From Luzula sylvatica (taxonomy: Eukaryota > Streptophyta > Magnoliopsida > Poales > Juncaceae): DNA of 64,000 nucleotides. Of this stretch, positions 31,570 to 44,198 are shown one piece after another (position 1 is the first letter of the stretch; every line of letters starts with the position of its first letter). Under the pieces are notes generated by a model. The model did no database searches. It had not been told where the DNA came from and saw only the letters and a program-made list of their open reading frames with translations. Both the position numbers and the translations under genes were made by a program. The stretch covers positions 47,021,415-47,085,414 of the forward strand of contig OX326961.1 of assembly GCA_946800325.1 (NCBI GenBank), in the 5' to 3' direction.

Positions 31570-34117
31570 AGTTCCCCGAGGATTCTCGAGTTTGAGACTA
31601 TTTTTTTTTTTTTTTTTTTGGTATTTTATTTCTTATTTTTAATGTTGCAAATCAGTATAATTTCTCGAATGTAAATAAAAATATCATATATGCTGGTTGC
31701 GTACATAATATCAACAAATTATGAATATATATCGAATGTAACGTATAGAAATAAAATAAACAAATTATAAGTGTTTCATAACAAAGAAACAAACAACAAT
31801 ATATGAATTTTAATAATAAAAGAAACAAAAAAAAAATACAACAATATAAAGTTATAATTAATTAAATAATTAAAATTCACACAATTAAATATATCCATCT
31901 ATTCATTTAATAATAAAATATGCAAGTATTATATGTTTTGCCTCAGTAAATCATGATATGTATAAATTTTACAATAAGTAATATTTGAATCATTCAAGAG
32001 CCGGCTTTCTTGAACGATTCAAATAGTCCTTGTTGTAGAATTTGTTTATTTTTTATACATCATCGGCAAAATCGAGACGGCAATGATGATGATGATGATG
32101 ATGATGATGATGGTATGATGATGATGGTATGATGATGATGATGATGATGATGATGATGGTAGTGGTGGTACTCATCTTTGTGTTCGTTTTTGTTTCAAAT
32201 TGGTGCTCGTGCGTTTCTTCATATATATTTTTTCCATTTGTTTTTTGTATTTTTTTACTTCAAATTGATGAGTGTATCGTTATTTAACATGGCACGATAC
32301 ATGTGATTTATATTTGTGCGTCGAATTAATCCTTGTATTTCATATTAATACATGTATCCATGTCTGGAATCTCATTCAACAATTATTATTGTCCATGTTA
32401 TTGTGTTTGCGATATTATTTTGTTGATTTATTCTGAATTTTCAAAAGGATGCATTAAAAAAATGAACACTTTCGTTTGTGCATAAAATATATACGTACGC
32501 TGCGATTACCTCAGTAAATCATGATTTTGAAAATATTTAGAGTAACAACCGTTTGAATTGTTCAGGAGCTGGATTTCTTGAATAATTCAAATGGTTTTTG
32601 CTTCAAATTTTTTTATTTTTTTGTACATCATCGGCAAAATCAAAAAAATGAACCAAGTAGTAGTCGTAATATTTTATTGAGAACGAAAGCTAAAATGTTT
32701 TGTATTTTGTATTTCGGATTTCGGATTTCAGATTTCACCACTTGTAATCATATTTGTGTTAATATTAGCATATTTTCGTATATTTTTTTATTACCATTCT
32801 TATTCCTATTTCGTATTCAAACTCGTATTTTGTATTTTTTCGCATTTCATGATTCATAATTCCAAATTAATTATTCATATTTTGAAGTTCTAAGTTTGTG
32901 CGAATTGTTTTTCGTGTGAATCATATTTCATGTCATCACATTATTACATGTCTACATGATGATATGATAATGAATTGATTATTAAAAAATTGAGATTATT
33001 ACATGTCTCGATATATGTCTTTGCATTTGTAATCATGAATGTTTGGAGCATTTTTATTGATCTCAGATTTGCCAGAACCTTGAACAGTGTATTTAATATG
33101 TACCAAAAGCAATTATCATTGAGATGAATTATATTTAACATGTGTAATAATTGTGTGTATATTCATTGACTTTGCGCGGAATATAAACCGGGGAAATGCA
33201 TGAACTCAACGATATCATCAAGTTGTGAATAATTTTGTGTGCATTGATTATCTTTGTAAACAATATTTCATGTAACAGCAGACAATCTATAAGCAAAAAT
33301 TGACATTATTTTTTATTTTTCGTATACATGAAGCAATAATTTTGAACATTTTGTACATGGAACCGATATTGTGACAGAACCTTTGATTTATTAATAAATA
33401 GTCATACATATTCAGTCACTTTGCAAACAAATGGTTTACTTTGGAGATAACACATCCAATGTAATAATGTAAATCATGTTTAGGATATGAATAAACATTC
33501 ATATATTCATTTACTTTGTACGTGATAAGTAGAATACAAATAAATAAGCATAAGCTGACATTTATTTTCTTATTTTTCATACAAATGAAGCAATATTGTA
33601 ACATTTGCACATTTTTTTTATGCTTAAATATTTGCAAAGCGATATTGTAAGAGAACTTTTGATCTACTAAAAAAAATTCGTGTACATTTATTCACTTTGT
33701 AAACAATTATGCTGTTTCTCGAACAATTAACAAATTATGGCCAAACAAATATCGCTTTGTAAGAGAACTTTTGCTTAATATTTCTCGAATAATTAACAAA
33801 TTTCACACATTACAATTAAATTAATTTTTGCGTACGCATCATCAACAACAAACAATAATTTGTTCTTGTACTATGAAACCGAATATAACAACTTGTATCG
33901 TCATGAGAGAATAAATAAATCTTTGCACAATTGTTTATTTCTTATACATGAGAGGCAATGGAGTAACATGAGTTTTGAGTCATCTGGATTGTTTTTCATG
34001 CGGATTGGGTTTTCGTGCGAATTGTTTTTCGTGTGAATTATTTTTTCATGCGAATTATTTTTTTCCGCTCAAGTTTCTTTTTGCAAGTATATACATTCAT
34101 TATTACAATTATCACGA
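31570..34117. other. AT-rich DNA, possibly Helitron interior
   Basis: Very AT-rich, with loosely repeated phrases (such as ATATTGTAAGAGAACTTTTG and TTCACTTTGTAAACAA). A GAT microsatellite lies at 32083-32160, listed separately. No coding region is supported. Confidence 0.4.
32083..32160. repeat. GAT trinucleotide microsatellite
   Basis: Tandem ATG/GAT triplets with two GGTATGATG interruptions. Confidence 0.95.
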
Positions 34118-34290
34118 CAATAATGATTGATGATATGATTATGATAATATGACTACGATATGATGATTTGATGATGTGATGATTATGACATGATGCTATG
34201 ATTATGATATGATGATGATTATGATATGATAATGTGATGATTATGATATGTGATGATTATGATATGATTATGACATGATGCTATGACGAC
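34118..34290. repeat. Degenerate GATTATGATATGAT repeat
   Basis: Variants of GATTATGATATGAT and GATGTGATG repeat across about 170 bp, an imperfect microsatellite. Confidence 0.8.
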
Positions 34291-34690
34291 AATAATTAAA
34301 AAATGTACAAATATATTCATAAATGAATTCAACAATAACTAAATTAAGGTTAATTGAGATGAGAGAAAACCTGTAGTGACATCGAATCGAATCTTCTAGG
34401 AAATCTAACAATGCCAAATATAAGTGAGTAATTATAAGATACTAAAATAAATTACAATGAAAAAAAAAATTACCAAAATACCCCTCGAATAAAGCTGGAG
34501 AAATCCGTCCTGCGAAACGTAACACATCCATTGATTCTGTCAGAATATAATTCCCAAAAACCTGAAATTACAAAACCCTGAAAATATTGGTACATGTTGC
34601 CAAACCCGAAAAATTCAAACAAAATTACCAAAAAACCCTATTATTTCTAAAATGCAAAGAATTCCCAAAATTACCAGTACCTTGTTTCTT

Positions 34691-34830
34691 ACGTTGATAC
34701 TATATCGGTACCACCAACATTCCTTGTTCGTGTCGTACCGGCCTGGCTCGGTAAGCGAAGCACCAGTATTACGTTGATACTATATCGGTACCACCAACAT
34801 TACGTTGATACTATATCGGTACCACCAGCA
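34691..34830. repeat. Three direct copies of a 30-bp sequence
   Basis: TTACGTTGATACTATATCGG followed by TACCACCA occurs at about 34690, 34769 and 34799. The last two are adjacent; the first is separated by 49 bp of GC-richer DNA. Non-coding. Confidence 0.85.
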
Positions 34831-35156
34831 GTCTTGGCCTCGGCACGCCACGCTGTTTTGAGCCACCTGTTCAAGGAAATTGGAAAAATTACTAATATGA
34901 GGTACTGTCAAATGAAAAATCAAGGCAACAGTGAAATATGAGGAATCAAGGAACTGTCGCACTTCTAATAATTAGCAAAATACCTTCGCGACATCCAAGG
35001 AAGTATAAAAGTAAGTTGCCTTCATTCTCGTCATTCCCAATACTTGCCCATGATTGATTTTTCCCAATCGCTGCAAAGTGAAGAAAAAACACAAATTGAA
35101 TTGTGAAAAATAAAAAATAAAAAAACAGAAAAAATATTTACTTCAAAAAATTGTCG

Positions 35157-36612
35157 AAAAGAGAAGTGCGGCTCTCATGAGAGATCCATTAAACGAAAAG
35201 AGAAGTGCGGCTCTCATGAGAGAGGCGCGACACCGCCTACTCAAAATGATGAACGGAACCAGAAAAAGAGGCACGACACCACCTACTCAAAATTGTAGAC
35301 AGGGCCAGAGAGAGAGAGAAGCACGACCCCGCATACTCAAAACGGTAGACGGGACCAGAAAGTGAGAGACACGACACCGCCTACTCAAAATGATGAACCG
35401 GACCTGAAAAAGAGGCGCGACACCGCCTACTCAAAATGATGAACGGAACCAGAAAAAGAGGCACGACACCACCTACTCAAAATTGTAGACAGGGCCAGAG
35501 AGAGAGAGAAGCACGACCCCGCATACTCAAAACGGTAGACGGGACCAGAAAGTGAGAGACACGACACCGCCTACTCAAAATGATGAACCGGACCTGAAAA
35601 AGAGGCGCGACACCGCCTACTCAAAATGATGAACGGAACCAGAAAAAGAGGCACGACACCACCTACTCAAAATTGTAGACAGGGCCAGAGAGAGAGAGAA
35701 GCACGACCCCGCATACTCAAAATGGTAGACGGGACCAGAAAGTGAGAGACACGACACCGCCTACTCAAAATGATGAACCGGACCTGAAAAAGAGGCGCGA
35801 CACCGCCTACTCAAAATGATGAACGGAACCAGAAAAAGAGGCACGACACCACCTACTCAAAATTGTAGACAGGGCCAGAGAGAGAGAGAAGCACGACCCC
35901 GCATACTCAAAACGGTAGACGGGACCAGAAAGTGAGAGACACGACACCGCCTACTCAAAATGATGAACCGGACCTGAAAAAGAGGCGCGACACCGCCTAC
36001 TCAAAATGATGAACGGAACCAGAAAAAGAGGCACGACACCACCTACTCAAAATTGTAGACAGGGCCAGAGAGAGAGAGAAGCACGACCCCGCATACTCAA
36101 AATGGTAGACGGGACCAGAAAGTGAGAGACACGACACCGCCTACTCAAAATGATGAACCGGACCTGAAAAAGAGGCGCGACACCGCCTACTCAAAATGAT
36201 GAACGGAACCAGAAAAAGAGGCACGACACCACCTACTCAAAATTGTAGACAGGGCCAGAGAGAGAGAGAAGCACGACCCCGCATACTCAAAACGGTAGAC
36301 GGGACCAGAAAGTGAGAGACACGACACCGCCTACTCAAAATGATGAACCGGACCTGAAAAAGAGGCACAACACCGCCTACTGAAAATGGTAGACGGGACC
36401 AGAGAAAGAGAGGCACGACACCGCCTACTCAAAATGATAGACAGGACCAGAGAGAGAGAGGCACGACACCGCGTGCTCAAAATGGCAGACGGGGCCAGAA
36501 AGAGAGAGGCACGACACCGCCTACTCAAAATGGGAGACGGGACCAAAGAGAGAGGCACGACACCTCCTAGTCAAAATGGCAGACGGGACCAGAGAGAGAG
36601 GCATGACACCTC
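35157..36612. repeat. Higher-order minisatellite, 190-bp units of four sub-repeats
   Basis: After a 41-bp direct repeat (AAGAGAAGTGCGGCTCTCAT at 35157 and 35197) come six 190-bp units starting at 35221, 35411, 35601, 35791, 35981 and 36171. They are almost identical. Each holds four 46-49-bp sub-repeats built around GCACGACACCGCCTACTCAA, which differ from each other more than the 190-bp units do. From 36361 to 36612 simpler single sub-repeats continue. The period is not a multiple of three, so open frames through the array are by-products. Confidence 0.95.
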
Positions 36613-36619
36613 AGATGAA

Positions 36620-39600
36620 GCAAAATAACATCTCTATTGATGAAAATGAGTACAATATCATAAATGCCCCTCTGCAAATCAGAAAATATCAAATATATCC
36701 CTCAAATTAAAATACCAAAAATAATTATAATAATTGTAAGGGTTATTTAAGTAAATTTACCTTTTGAAACTCAATCGAATATCAGCAAATCAAACTACTG
36801 AGAGAGATACCAGAGCACATGACAATCCAGCGGCACGAATTGAAATGCTAATCCCATCTCTCGTTCTCAGTGCACAACACAGCAGCGAGAAATTACATCA
36901 GATAGATTCATACTTGATGAAGATGGTAAACGACACTTTCGAGATGTTGATCTCGCTGCCCCTGTCAAACCCTAAATAAATAAAAGAACAAACGATAATT
37001 ACACATGTGTCCTGAATAACCAAAATTTAAAACTCAATCAATGTGAGAATAAAATTACCTCAAGAATAATGATAATCAAGCACCAAAAACCGAAAACTTT
37101 CCATGAATAGCATTCAATAAAGCGCCAAACAGTCCAAACCCTGGATTCGCTGGGAAAAAAGAGATAGAAATATCTGAAATCTGTGATAAAGAAGAAATCA
37201 GCGATAAACACGTACAAATAAAACATAAATGAATTAACCTCGAAGACGGGAACAAAATATGAGAAGCAAAGCGAATTATTATCGAACTCCTTAATCTGAA
37301 ATATTCCATCAGTTATCACAGATCGAAACATTTCATTTATGTTCCCACCTACAAATAAAATCCAGAATACATACATAAATTACGAAAATACGATACAAAT
37401 TACAAAAGAAATGGACATAATTAATATAAAAAAACCTAATAATCGAGTCGACCATGCAGAAAGCTGAATCAAGGGGTACGGTTTGATAAATTTTGAAGCA
37501 TACAACACCATTCGAGTACTGGCAAAAATATCAGAGCAACACGTGATATCTCTCAACAGAACTGTGCAAGGAAAAAATAACCCTACAAAATCTCCAAATT
37601 ACTGCAAATAAGACCAAAATCAACAACAAAACAGTCAAAATTTTGGAAATAGTACAAATTGAAATATAAATAGTTCATAATCTCCCAAAAACAACACTGA
37701 AATACCTTTTGGCAAGCACGGCAAGGAGGATCCCCATACAGAACCCTAGAATGGAGCCTTTGTTTGACGCAGGTGAGATGCTGTCCAGACCAGGTCGGAA
37801 AAACAACGAACCGATGAAACCCTAGAATCGTGCTCCAATCTTTGCCACGATGTAACCCTAGAATGGAGTTTTTGTCCGTCGCAGGCGAGATTTCGTACGG
37901 AGCAAAGCTTAAAAATGACGAAGAAACCAAACCCTAGAACGGCGATTTTTTTCGCTTCCGCGAAATAAGGTCGAAGAGAGGAAAAACTGAGGAGAGAGAA
38001 AGGGGTCACCTGATATTTTATCTTATGAATTCAATACGCACTCGGTCCACTATGGACCATGGCCAGAAATAACTTCGGTGCACGAAAACCGGGTGCATAC
38101 AAAATTCGGTGGTACACAGACCACACGGCCATCAAGCCACAAACAATCCCAAAAAACATTTGTGAGAGACGCCTGAGAAGGGAAATTTCCCTAAATTTAT
38201 AAACAAATTTTTTTCACAAAGCTAAATTGATGACGTGGAAGGCTGTGGAGAAAGGAAATTATTTAGAAATATACATAATAGAGAATATCATCTTACATAG
38301 CGTGTTTTATAATTTAGTAGCAACATGAATAAACCTTGTACCAAACTACCAATTGTACACGTACCAATATTTATCATGTACTGAATAAGACCTCGTACCA
38401 AACTGATAATAAACTAATAATTTAGGACACAAAAAAATAAACAAATTATCTATCATTACATTCATTACGAATTCATCAATACCCGTTGAAGTTAATATAA
38501 TTCCCACACCACAAAATATAAGAGGAAATCTCCAACATCAAAATTGCAAAAATAGAACATATACTACATTATGAAAATCCTAAAATACGACATATATCGA
38601 TTAACTATGCCTCGATACAACATTTTATTAATCTTCCTCTTCCTCCTGAAATATAGCGAAAGAACAAATATCAAATAACAAAAAGTCTCAATGTCTCTCT
38701 GTTGTAGTTTGTACATGTACCAGACAATAACAAAAAGTAAATCCACTCAAATAGTCAAATGTATCCAATGATAACCAAACAACCAAGTTAATCAAAGAGG
38801 TCCTTTAAAATCCACAGAAAGAGTTAGAAATATAATTATTAAAAGACGAGTATATATGAATGAACATATAAGTGAGTTATTACCAACGCTGAGATTGAAT
38901 AGCAGGTTATCGGGTTATTACATTTCATAATACTAACTGCAATCAAATTAAAATTATGTGAAGCTCCAAGGCGTATCTTACATGTATTGCAGAGAACCAA
39001 ATACACATTTTAAATATCTAGAAAAGACCCTAACCAAATATACACAAAACTATGTACTCAATTTGTTCCACTGAGCCTGGTCGTATCAGTGTCAAATGAG
39101 AGTAGTTACTTTACTGTACCCAAACCTGGTCGTATGAGTATCAGTATCAGCTGAAATTTCCATATCGAGATGAAATTCAGGTCAAATTATCTAACACTCG
39201 GTCAAAATTAGGAGTATTCCTTCTGATATTTGCTACCAAATAAGAGTTTATCTGAAATTTCACCTTAATATACCTAAAAATGCTAAATTCCAACTGACGT
39301 GTAAGTGAAATTTAATGATAAGAAACAGTAAACTTTGGGTTTTGAGAGGCGGATGAAAAACATTGCATGGGGAGAAAAGAGGGAAAAAAATCATACCAAA
39401 CGCAGGAAAAAGTTAGGGTTTTTCTTCTGGAAAGTGAGAGAAAACGGCACATGTACCTCTACCCCTCTTCTATTGTTCGTACGAGAGAAGCACGACGAAA
39501 CCTCCTTTCACCTCTTCTTTCTTTGTAGGAGAGGAGAGGAGAGATGCAGAGGTTTTTTTTTTTTTTTTTTGCTTGCTTGTGAGAAGCAGAGAGAGAAAAC

Positions 39601-39815
39601 ACGGGAGTGAAAGAAAAAACAAAAATAAAACCGATACAAGGAACATCCGGTTTTTTTATGCAAAAAAATACAAAAACCGGTCTGGATTTGAACGAAAACC
39701 TTGTATTTTTTATCAGAGTGCGGGATTTAACTTCAACCATCAGATATGAAGATCGGACGGCTTCAAAAATGTTGGCCATGTTGGCCAAGTAAGCTTGTTG
39801 TCCATTGAATCTATC
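36620..39815. other. Right internal part of the 9.4-kb unit
   Basis: AT-rich with intron-like segments. A minus-strand stretch 37583-38009 carries two copies of a TTCTAGGGTT...CGT(C)G-type phrase and is somewhat GC-richer, like a 5' UTR or captured exon, but no domain is recognised. Open frames at 37038-37376 and 37583-37930 lack support. A T-run sits at 39550-39568. Confidence 0.35.
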
Positions 39816-39834
39816 CATATATATATATATATAT

Positions 39835-39956
39835 AAATGCTAACAAAAATCCAACAAAGAATCCAAATATCAAAATGTACTACTGAAATTAGCAAAATAT
39901 ATTCTTGTATTTATCAAAATATAGTATTAAAAATGTATTATTTTATTCTCAGTTTT
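39835..39956. other. Short AT-rich spacer
   Basis: Nothing recognised. Confidence 0.4.
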
Positions 39957-40568
39957 AACCAATGTTACAGAAATCGCTAGGCGCTAGTCGGGCGGACGGG
40001 CACCGTCTAGCGCCTAGAGGGATTAATCGGGGATTAATCAGTGATTAATCGGATTTAGGCGGATTTGTAATTTTACATATTTTTTGTCATATTTTTTAAT
40101 TTTTATATATTATAATTTGTGCTACAACTTTTTATACTAAAAATAGTGTATATTAATTTTATTTAAGACAACGTCCAAACAAATCATAACATGATATCTA
40201 CAACATAACAATAACACATATGTTGCTCGGATACGGCGATACCGTTACGCGTATCGGATACGGTGATACGGCAATTTAACATATGATTTAGGATACGATA
40301 CGCGTATCGGATACGGATAGATTTTGATTTTTCGGAGTATCCGCACGACATAGAATTTAACACAAATCCAAATAAACCACAAAATAAAGTTACTAAAAAT
40401 AGAAAGAAGAAAAATAGAAGGGTTCATGTCTTAAAAAAAAAAAAAAATTAAGTGGGCTTGGCCTAGGCGGAATTATTCGGCGCCTAGGCTGTATCTAGGC
40501 GGGCCTAGGCGGAATTCCGCCTAGACAAAAACGACTAGGCTAAACCTAGGCGTTTGGTCGGCGCCTAG

Positions 40569-40572
<4 letters not shown>
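39957..40572. mobile_element. Relative of the small element at 4258, cut by a TA tract
   Basis: Begins GTTACAGAAATCGCTAGGCG, matching GTTCCAGAAATCGCTCGGCG at 4258. It shares GATTAATCGGGGATTAATC and ends in CCTAGGCGG-rich sequence as far as AGACCGAT, where a TA microsatellite (40573-40619) replaces the expected terminus. Inside, 40218-40330 carries repeated GATACGCGTATCGGATACGG, a separate short inverted-repeat insertion. Confidence 0.6.

Positions 40573-40619
<47 letters not shown>
40573..40619. repeat. TA microsatellite
   Basis: About 23 TA units next to the end of the element at 39957. Confidence 0.95.
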
Positions 40620-40624
<5 letters not shown>

Positions 40625-41097
40625 ATACTATATATGTATGATAATTTTAATTATATATAATATGCATTGATTTATATGTAATTAATTAATTAATTAATTA
40701 ATATTATGCACATGATAATATTCATTACATGATAATAGTCATTACTTATATTAAACTAAAAAAGATTAGGTTTTAATTAATAATATATTTATTTTTGGAA
40801 AACATTGAGAGATTGTGTTTTCCCATTTTTTTTAAAGACATCAAATGCAAGAAAATATGGATGGAAGACAAGCATGTGTGATTTGAGATTCTTACTTTGT
40901 CTCTCACATCAAACATAAGATTTCCTAGTTTTCTTGGAAAGTCACTCATTTTCTTGCAAAATACTTTAAAATCCTTTAGATCAAACAGGCCCTGATGGAA
41001 CCACGCAGAGAAAAGAGAGAAACATCATATATATACACACACACACTATATATGGGCTAAGGACGACTAAAGGATGCAAACTAATAAAGACTTCTGA
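40620..41097. other. AT-rich DNA with a MITE-like end
   Basis: Near 40975-40993 the sequence TTTAGATCAAACAGGCCCTG resembles a PIF/Harbinger MITE end. The opposite end was not found. Confidence 0.35.
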
Positions 41098-41410
41098 ATA
41101 ACTTCCGTTCGTATGGATGATCAGTCCGTTCGAACGGAACAAGTTATGTCTCTTGAGTATATAATCTTATTAACACTCGACTTCTTCCGTTCGAACGGAT
41201 GAACACTCCGTTCGAACGGAAGATTCACTGTCTGGATTACTTGTATAATGTTATGACACATCCAAATCATATTACGTTGGAACGGATGAACACTACGTTC
41301 GAACGGAACATCTTATGTTTGCTATTTGTGTACAATTTTATTGTGCACTCTCCGAATACATACGTTCGTCTATCCTTATGTGTACATCTTTCCCGTTGAT
41401 CCTTAAATAT
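41098..41410. repeat. LTR remnant with CCGTTCGAACGG palindromes
   Basis: Six or so sites of the form TCCGTTCGAACGGA (perfect palindrome) or close variants at 41106-41310, spaced as in the LTR arrays at 21222 and 46458. The end (GTCTATCCTTATGTGTACA...) resembles 1255-1310 in the LTR beside PG copy A. No LTR termini. Confidence 0.6.
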
Positions 41411-41419
41411 AATTCCTTC

Positions 41420-41700
41420 ATGAATCCCTCAATAAATATTGACTTTTAAGTGGAGCCAACTTGAGTTGAGATCCTTTTGCTAGGCCCAACTTTGAACTTT
41501 CCAAGACCCGAGGCAAATTCAGAAGAAAGACCTTTAGTATTATGAAATATAATCATTTCCGTAGCAAAATCTTAAACATTGTAACAATTACTCTCTAATA
41601 TTTGAAGTTCTATTTTCTTTGGAAATGATTTCTATAATCAAACAAAACATGAAGTCAACAAAAACAAAGAAAAATCATAAAAATGTAAAGGTATTAATCC
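41420..41700 (+). pseudogene. Orphan copy of the PG 3' flank
   Basis: Matches 28330-28600 downstream of copy B (AATAAATATTGAC, GGAGCCAACTTGAGTTGAGA, GAAGTTCTATTTTCTTTGGA). No PG coding sequence precedes it, and LTR remnant sequence lies there instead. It marks a sixth, now lost, member or a partial duplication. Confidence 0.75.
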
Positions 41701-41959
41701 TACTATGACAATTTACAAACATGTTTCTTAAATTTCGTTGTGCCATGTCATATTTTATCCAATCGTATTAAAATCGGATTCCAAGTACACGATAAACTCT
41801 TTAGAATCATTCCATCTTCATTACGTCTCCTTCTCACGTATCTCTCTATTCATTACGTCTCTTACTCCAACAGAAGAAGGGAATGTGTCTCCTCAAATCT
41901 TCCTCAAATTATAATTTTAATACAAAAATAAAATAGAGAAAATAACATTCTACGCAAAC

Positions 41960-42344
41960 GCGACGTATAATTATGAAAACAATTTAATCGAGAGCTGTCT
42001 TTTTGGTAAAGACGTAGAAATCACAATTCCCCTTATTTGTGAATGTCTCGGAATGGACGACGTCGGCGGAAACATCTACATAAGCCGAACCAAGCAAATG
42101 CCGGATAATGAGTACCAATCAATTCTCACCGTAACCACAAACGATGGAATAATCGAATCCGCGACATCGTACGAACCTCTTCTTCGATTCCCATGGCACG
42201 GTGGAAACAACATACGCCCATTACAACTTTGAAATCAAATCTCAACAGGAGAAACAAAGTGCTGGTGTATCGGATGTGATACATGAACGAGCCTCAGTTG
42301 AATGTACCGAATTTAATTATCAAGCACATGCAAGCACAAATTGT
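41960..42344 (+). pseudogene. Retroelement-like coding fragment
   Basis: An open stretch (about 42005-42230) reads GKDVEITIPLICECLGMDDV, then NIYISRTKQMPDNEYQSIL, and later a stop. The first part resembles the RGRxVxxxxxxICELLGM-type motif seen in ORFs of plant retrotransposons with no known enzyme. I do not recognise the protein with confidence. It is cut at 42345 by an LTR. Confidence 0.4.
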
Positions 42345-44198
42345 CACGACCCGAAAATAAAATAATCGTGAACAACGTACTTACCTTAAATAAATGAGCA
42401 TTAGCAGAGTCAAAAACACACAATACGAAAACCAGTTGGCATAAAATATAGTCTACAAATACCAATATACATATGGTGGGTACAAACAAATACAACTAAA
42501 ACAAATATGGTAACTGGTGATCGCACACTCCGCTACGCTCGATCGTAATCAACATGAATGCCACTGCAACCTCAAGTGCTACCTGGAAATGTTGGCTGAG
42601 AGTTAGATAAGTAAACTAATATTTAATTATTATTTACTCGACGACGACTACCACGACAACCTACTACGAGAACTACCATGATGACCGACTACAATGATCT
42701 AGAAATTCTGCAAATACGAGAACTACTACAGAATTCACATCGTGCAAGTACTACAAGTGTTCGACTACCACACGGCAACAACTACTACCACAACTATGAT
42801 TCTGCAAATACGGTAACAACTACTACATAATACATAGTGTGATACTACGAGAACAACTTCCACTACAACTATGATCCTGCAAATACGGTAACAACTACTA
42901 CAAAATTCATAGTGTAGAGAACCACTTCGATAAGGTTGGCTTCCACAAGGGACCGTACTCATAGACTAGTACCTCGAACGTACTTGAGGTAAAAGTCCGC
43001 TGCACTCTATCCCAAGAGTGGTGGTTTCAACCACACCACGACTGAAACCACGCCCCCTCGAACACTACATTTACTTTAATGTCCAAACATGTGTTCCCTT
43101 ATCCACCGCTCATCCTCACTAAGAGTTGATCTACATCAGCAACAATCCTACATTCTACAAAGAACTACACATATTCTACAGATAAAATGATGAATAAATA
43201 AATAAGTCATCAGATTCAGTAATCATAATTACTGCCGTTAAAATCGTCTCGGAATAAGTTTTCCAACGGAACCAAGAACTCGGAAAACGGAGACTGAACG
43301 GAGAAGTTATGACCAAATTATGAAGACATGACACACGAAATCTTGTCCAATAGACCCGTCCAAGAATCGATCAACTACATAGAGGAATAACTAATGACTA
43401 CGAGATGAAACCCTAAATGGGATACGAGAAGAACGAATGATCCGACAAAACTCAGCCATGTGTTTAATGTTGGCTTAAAAGCTCACCAATCCAACCATTA
43501 TCTAGTTGGACGTTATCAAGCGATTAAGCCTTTTCTCCATTGTATAATTGTGCCCCTGAAAAATCATGTCTTCCAAAATTACGAAATTACCCCTTATATC
43601 CAGAATTTGAACTAGGGTGAGGATTCCGGCTTAACGGATCTTGACTCAAAACAAACATAAACCCGACACACTAACAACAAACAACTCAATTGTATCACTT
43701 ATTTTCTTCCCAAAAACCGAAACCCTAATTTTTACCCTTTCTCGATGGAAGCCTAATAGATGATCGAAACGCCATTATTCGAGCATCCGAATCATCACGC
43801 CACCATCCTTATACCCCAAAACCATCTACGGAACCCTAAAATCCAGAATTATTTCCACCCCCAAAAATCTTGGGTTCCAACAAGGAAAGCTCAAATCAAT
43901 CTTCCAATCGATTTTCATGACAGTAAATACGAAGTATTCTGCAAATTAGATTAGAAAATAGATTTACTACCTCAAAACTTCAAGCTCCTAGGTTTAGACA
44001 ACTTCCCCACCACCTATATATGCTTGCCTCGATGAAGATAACCTCGAAAGCGAGCTCCCTTTCTTCGTTTCTTCTCTTTGGTCACTTGCTCCCTTCCTCT
44101 TCTCCAATCTCCTCTTCTTTCCTCTTCTTCTTCTTTCACCTCTCCCTTAGCCACGAAATTAATGAGGTTGTGGGACACGATAGAAGGGGCTAGAATCA
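42345..44198 (-). mobile_element. LTR of Gypsy-like type, minus orientation (solo LTR or remnant)
   Basis: Read on the minus strand it starts TGTGATTCTAGCCCC, has a TATA box (GCATATATAGG, about 44013-44024), then a long transcribed part, and ends TTTTCGGGTCGTGACA. Ends TG...TGACA with GGGTCGTGACA are frequent in plant Ty3/Gypsy LTRs. Internal tandem copies of a 76-90-bp unit (TGCAAATACGGTAACAACTA at 42802 and 42878, and a relative at 42710) lie near its 3' end. No internal domain adjoins either side, so it is probably a solo LTR. A clean target duplication was not found. Confidence 0.55.

Larger units (their letters stand above)
30374..39816. mobile_element. 9.4-kb inverted-repeat unit bounded by TA microsatellites
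   Basis: The left end reads TCAATGACCAACAAGCTTAC then TTGGCC (from about 30383). The right end inverted reads TCAATGGACAACAAGCTTAC then TTGGCC. The similarity covers about 70 bp, including AACATTGGCCAACA and AAGCCGT. TA runs flank both sides (30331-30373 and 39817-39834). The interior has no recognisable transposase. It holds a TA/T microsatellite, a Helitron end, GAT microsatellites and a large minisatellite. The two ends could be one large non-autonomous element that has grown by internal insertion, or two related small elements; the matching pair of TA boundaries favours the first. Confidence 0.6.

Noticed and set aside
35221..36612. Long open frames through the 190-bp array (Arg-rich on plus, Ser/Leu-rich on minus) as a repeat protein
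   Set aside because: The unit length is not divisible by three and the frames hold only in the last, simpler part. It is a minisatellite.
35157..36612. Regular repeats resembling a CRISPR array
   Set aside because: There are no unique spacers, the repeats are contiguous, and the DNA is plant nuclear.
37583..38009. A captured gene 5' end on the minus strand
   Set aside because: GC content and TAGGGTTT phrases are suggestive, but no protein domain or consistent splicing could be traced, so it is not called as a gene.
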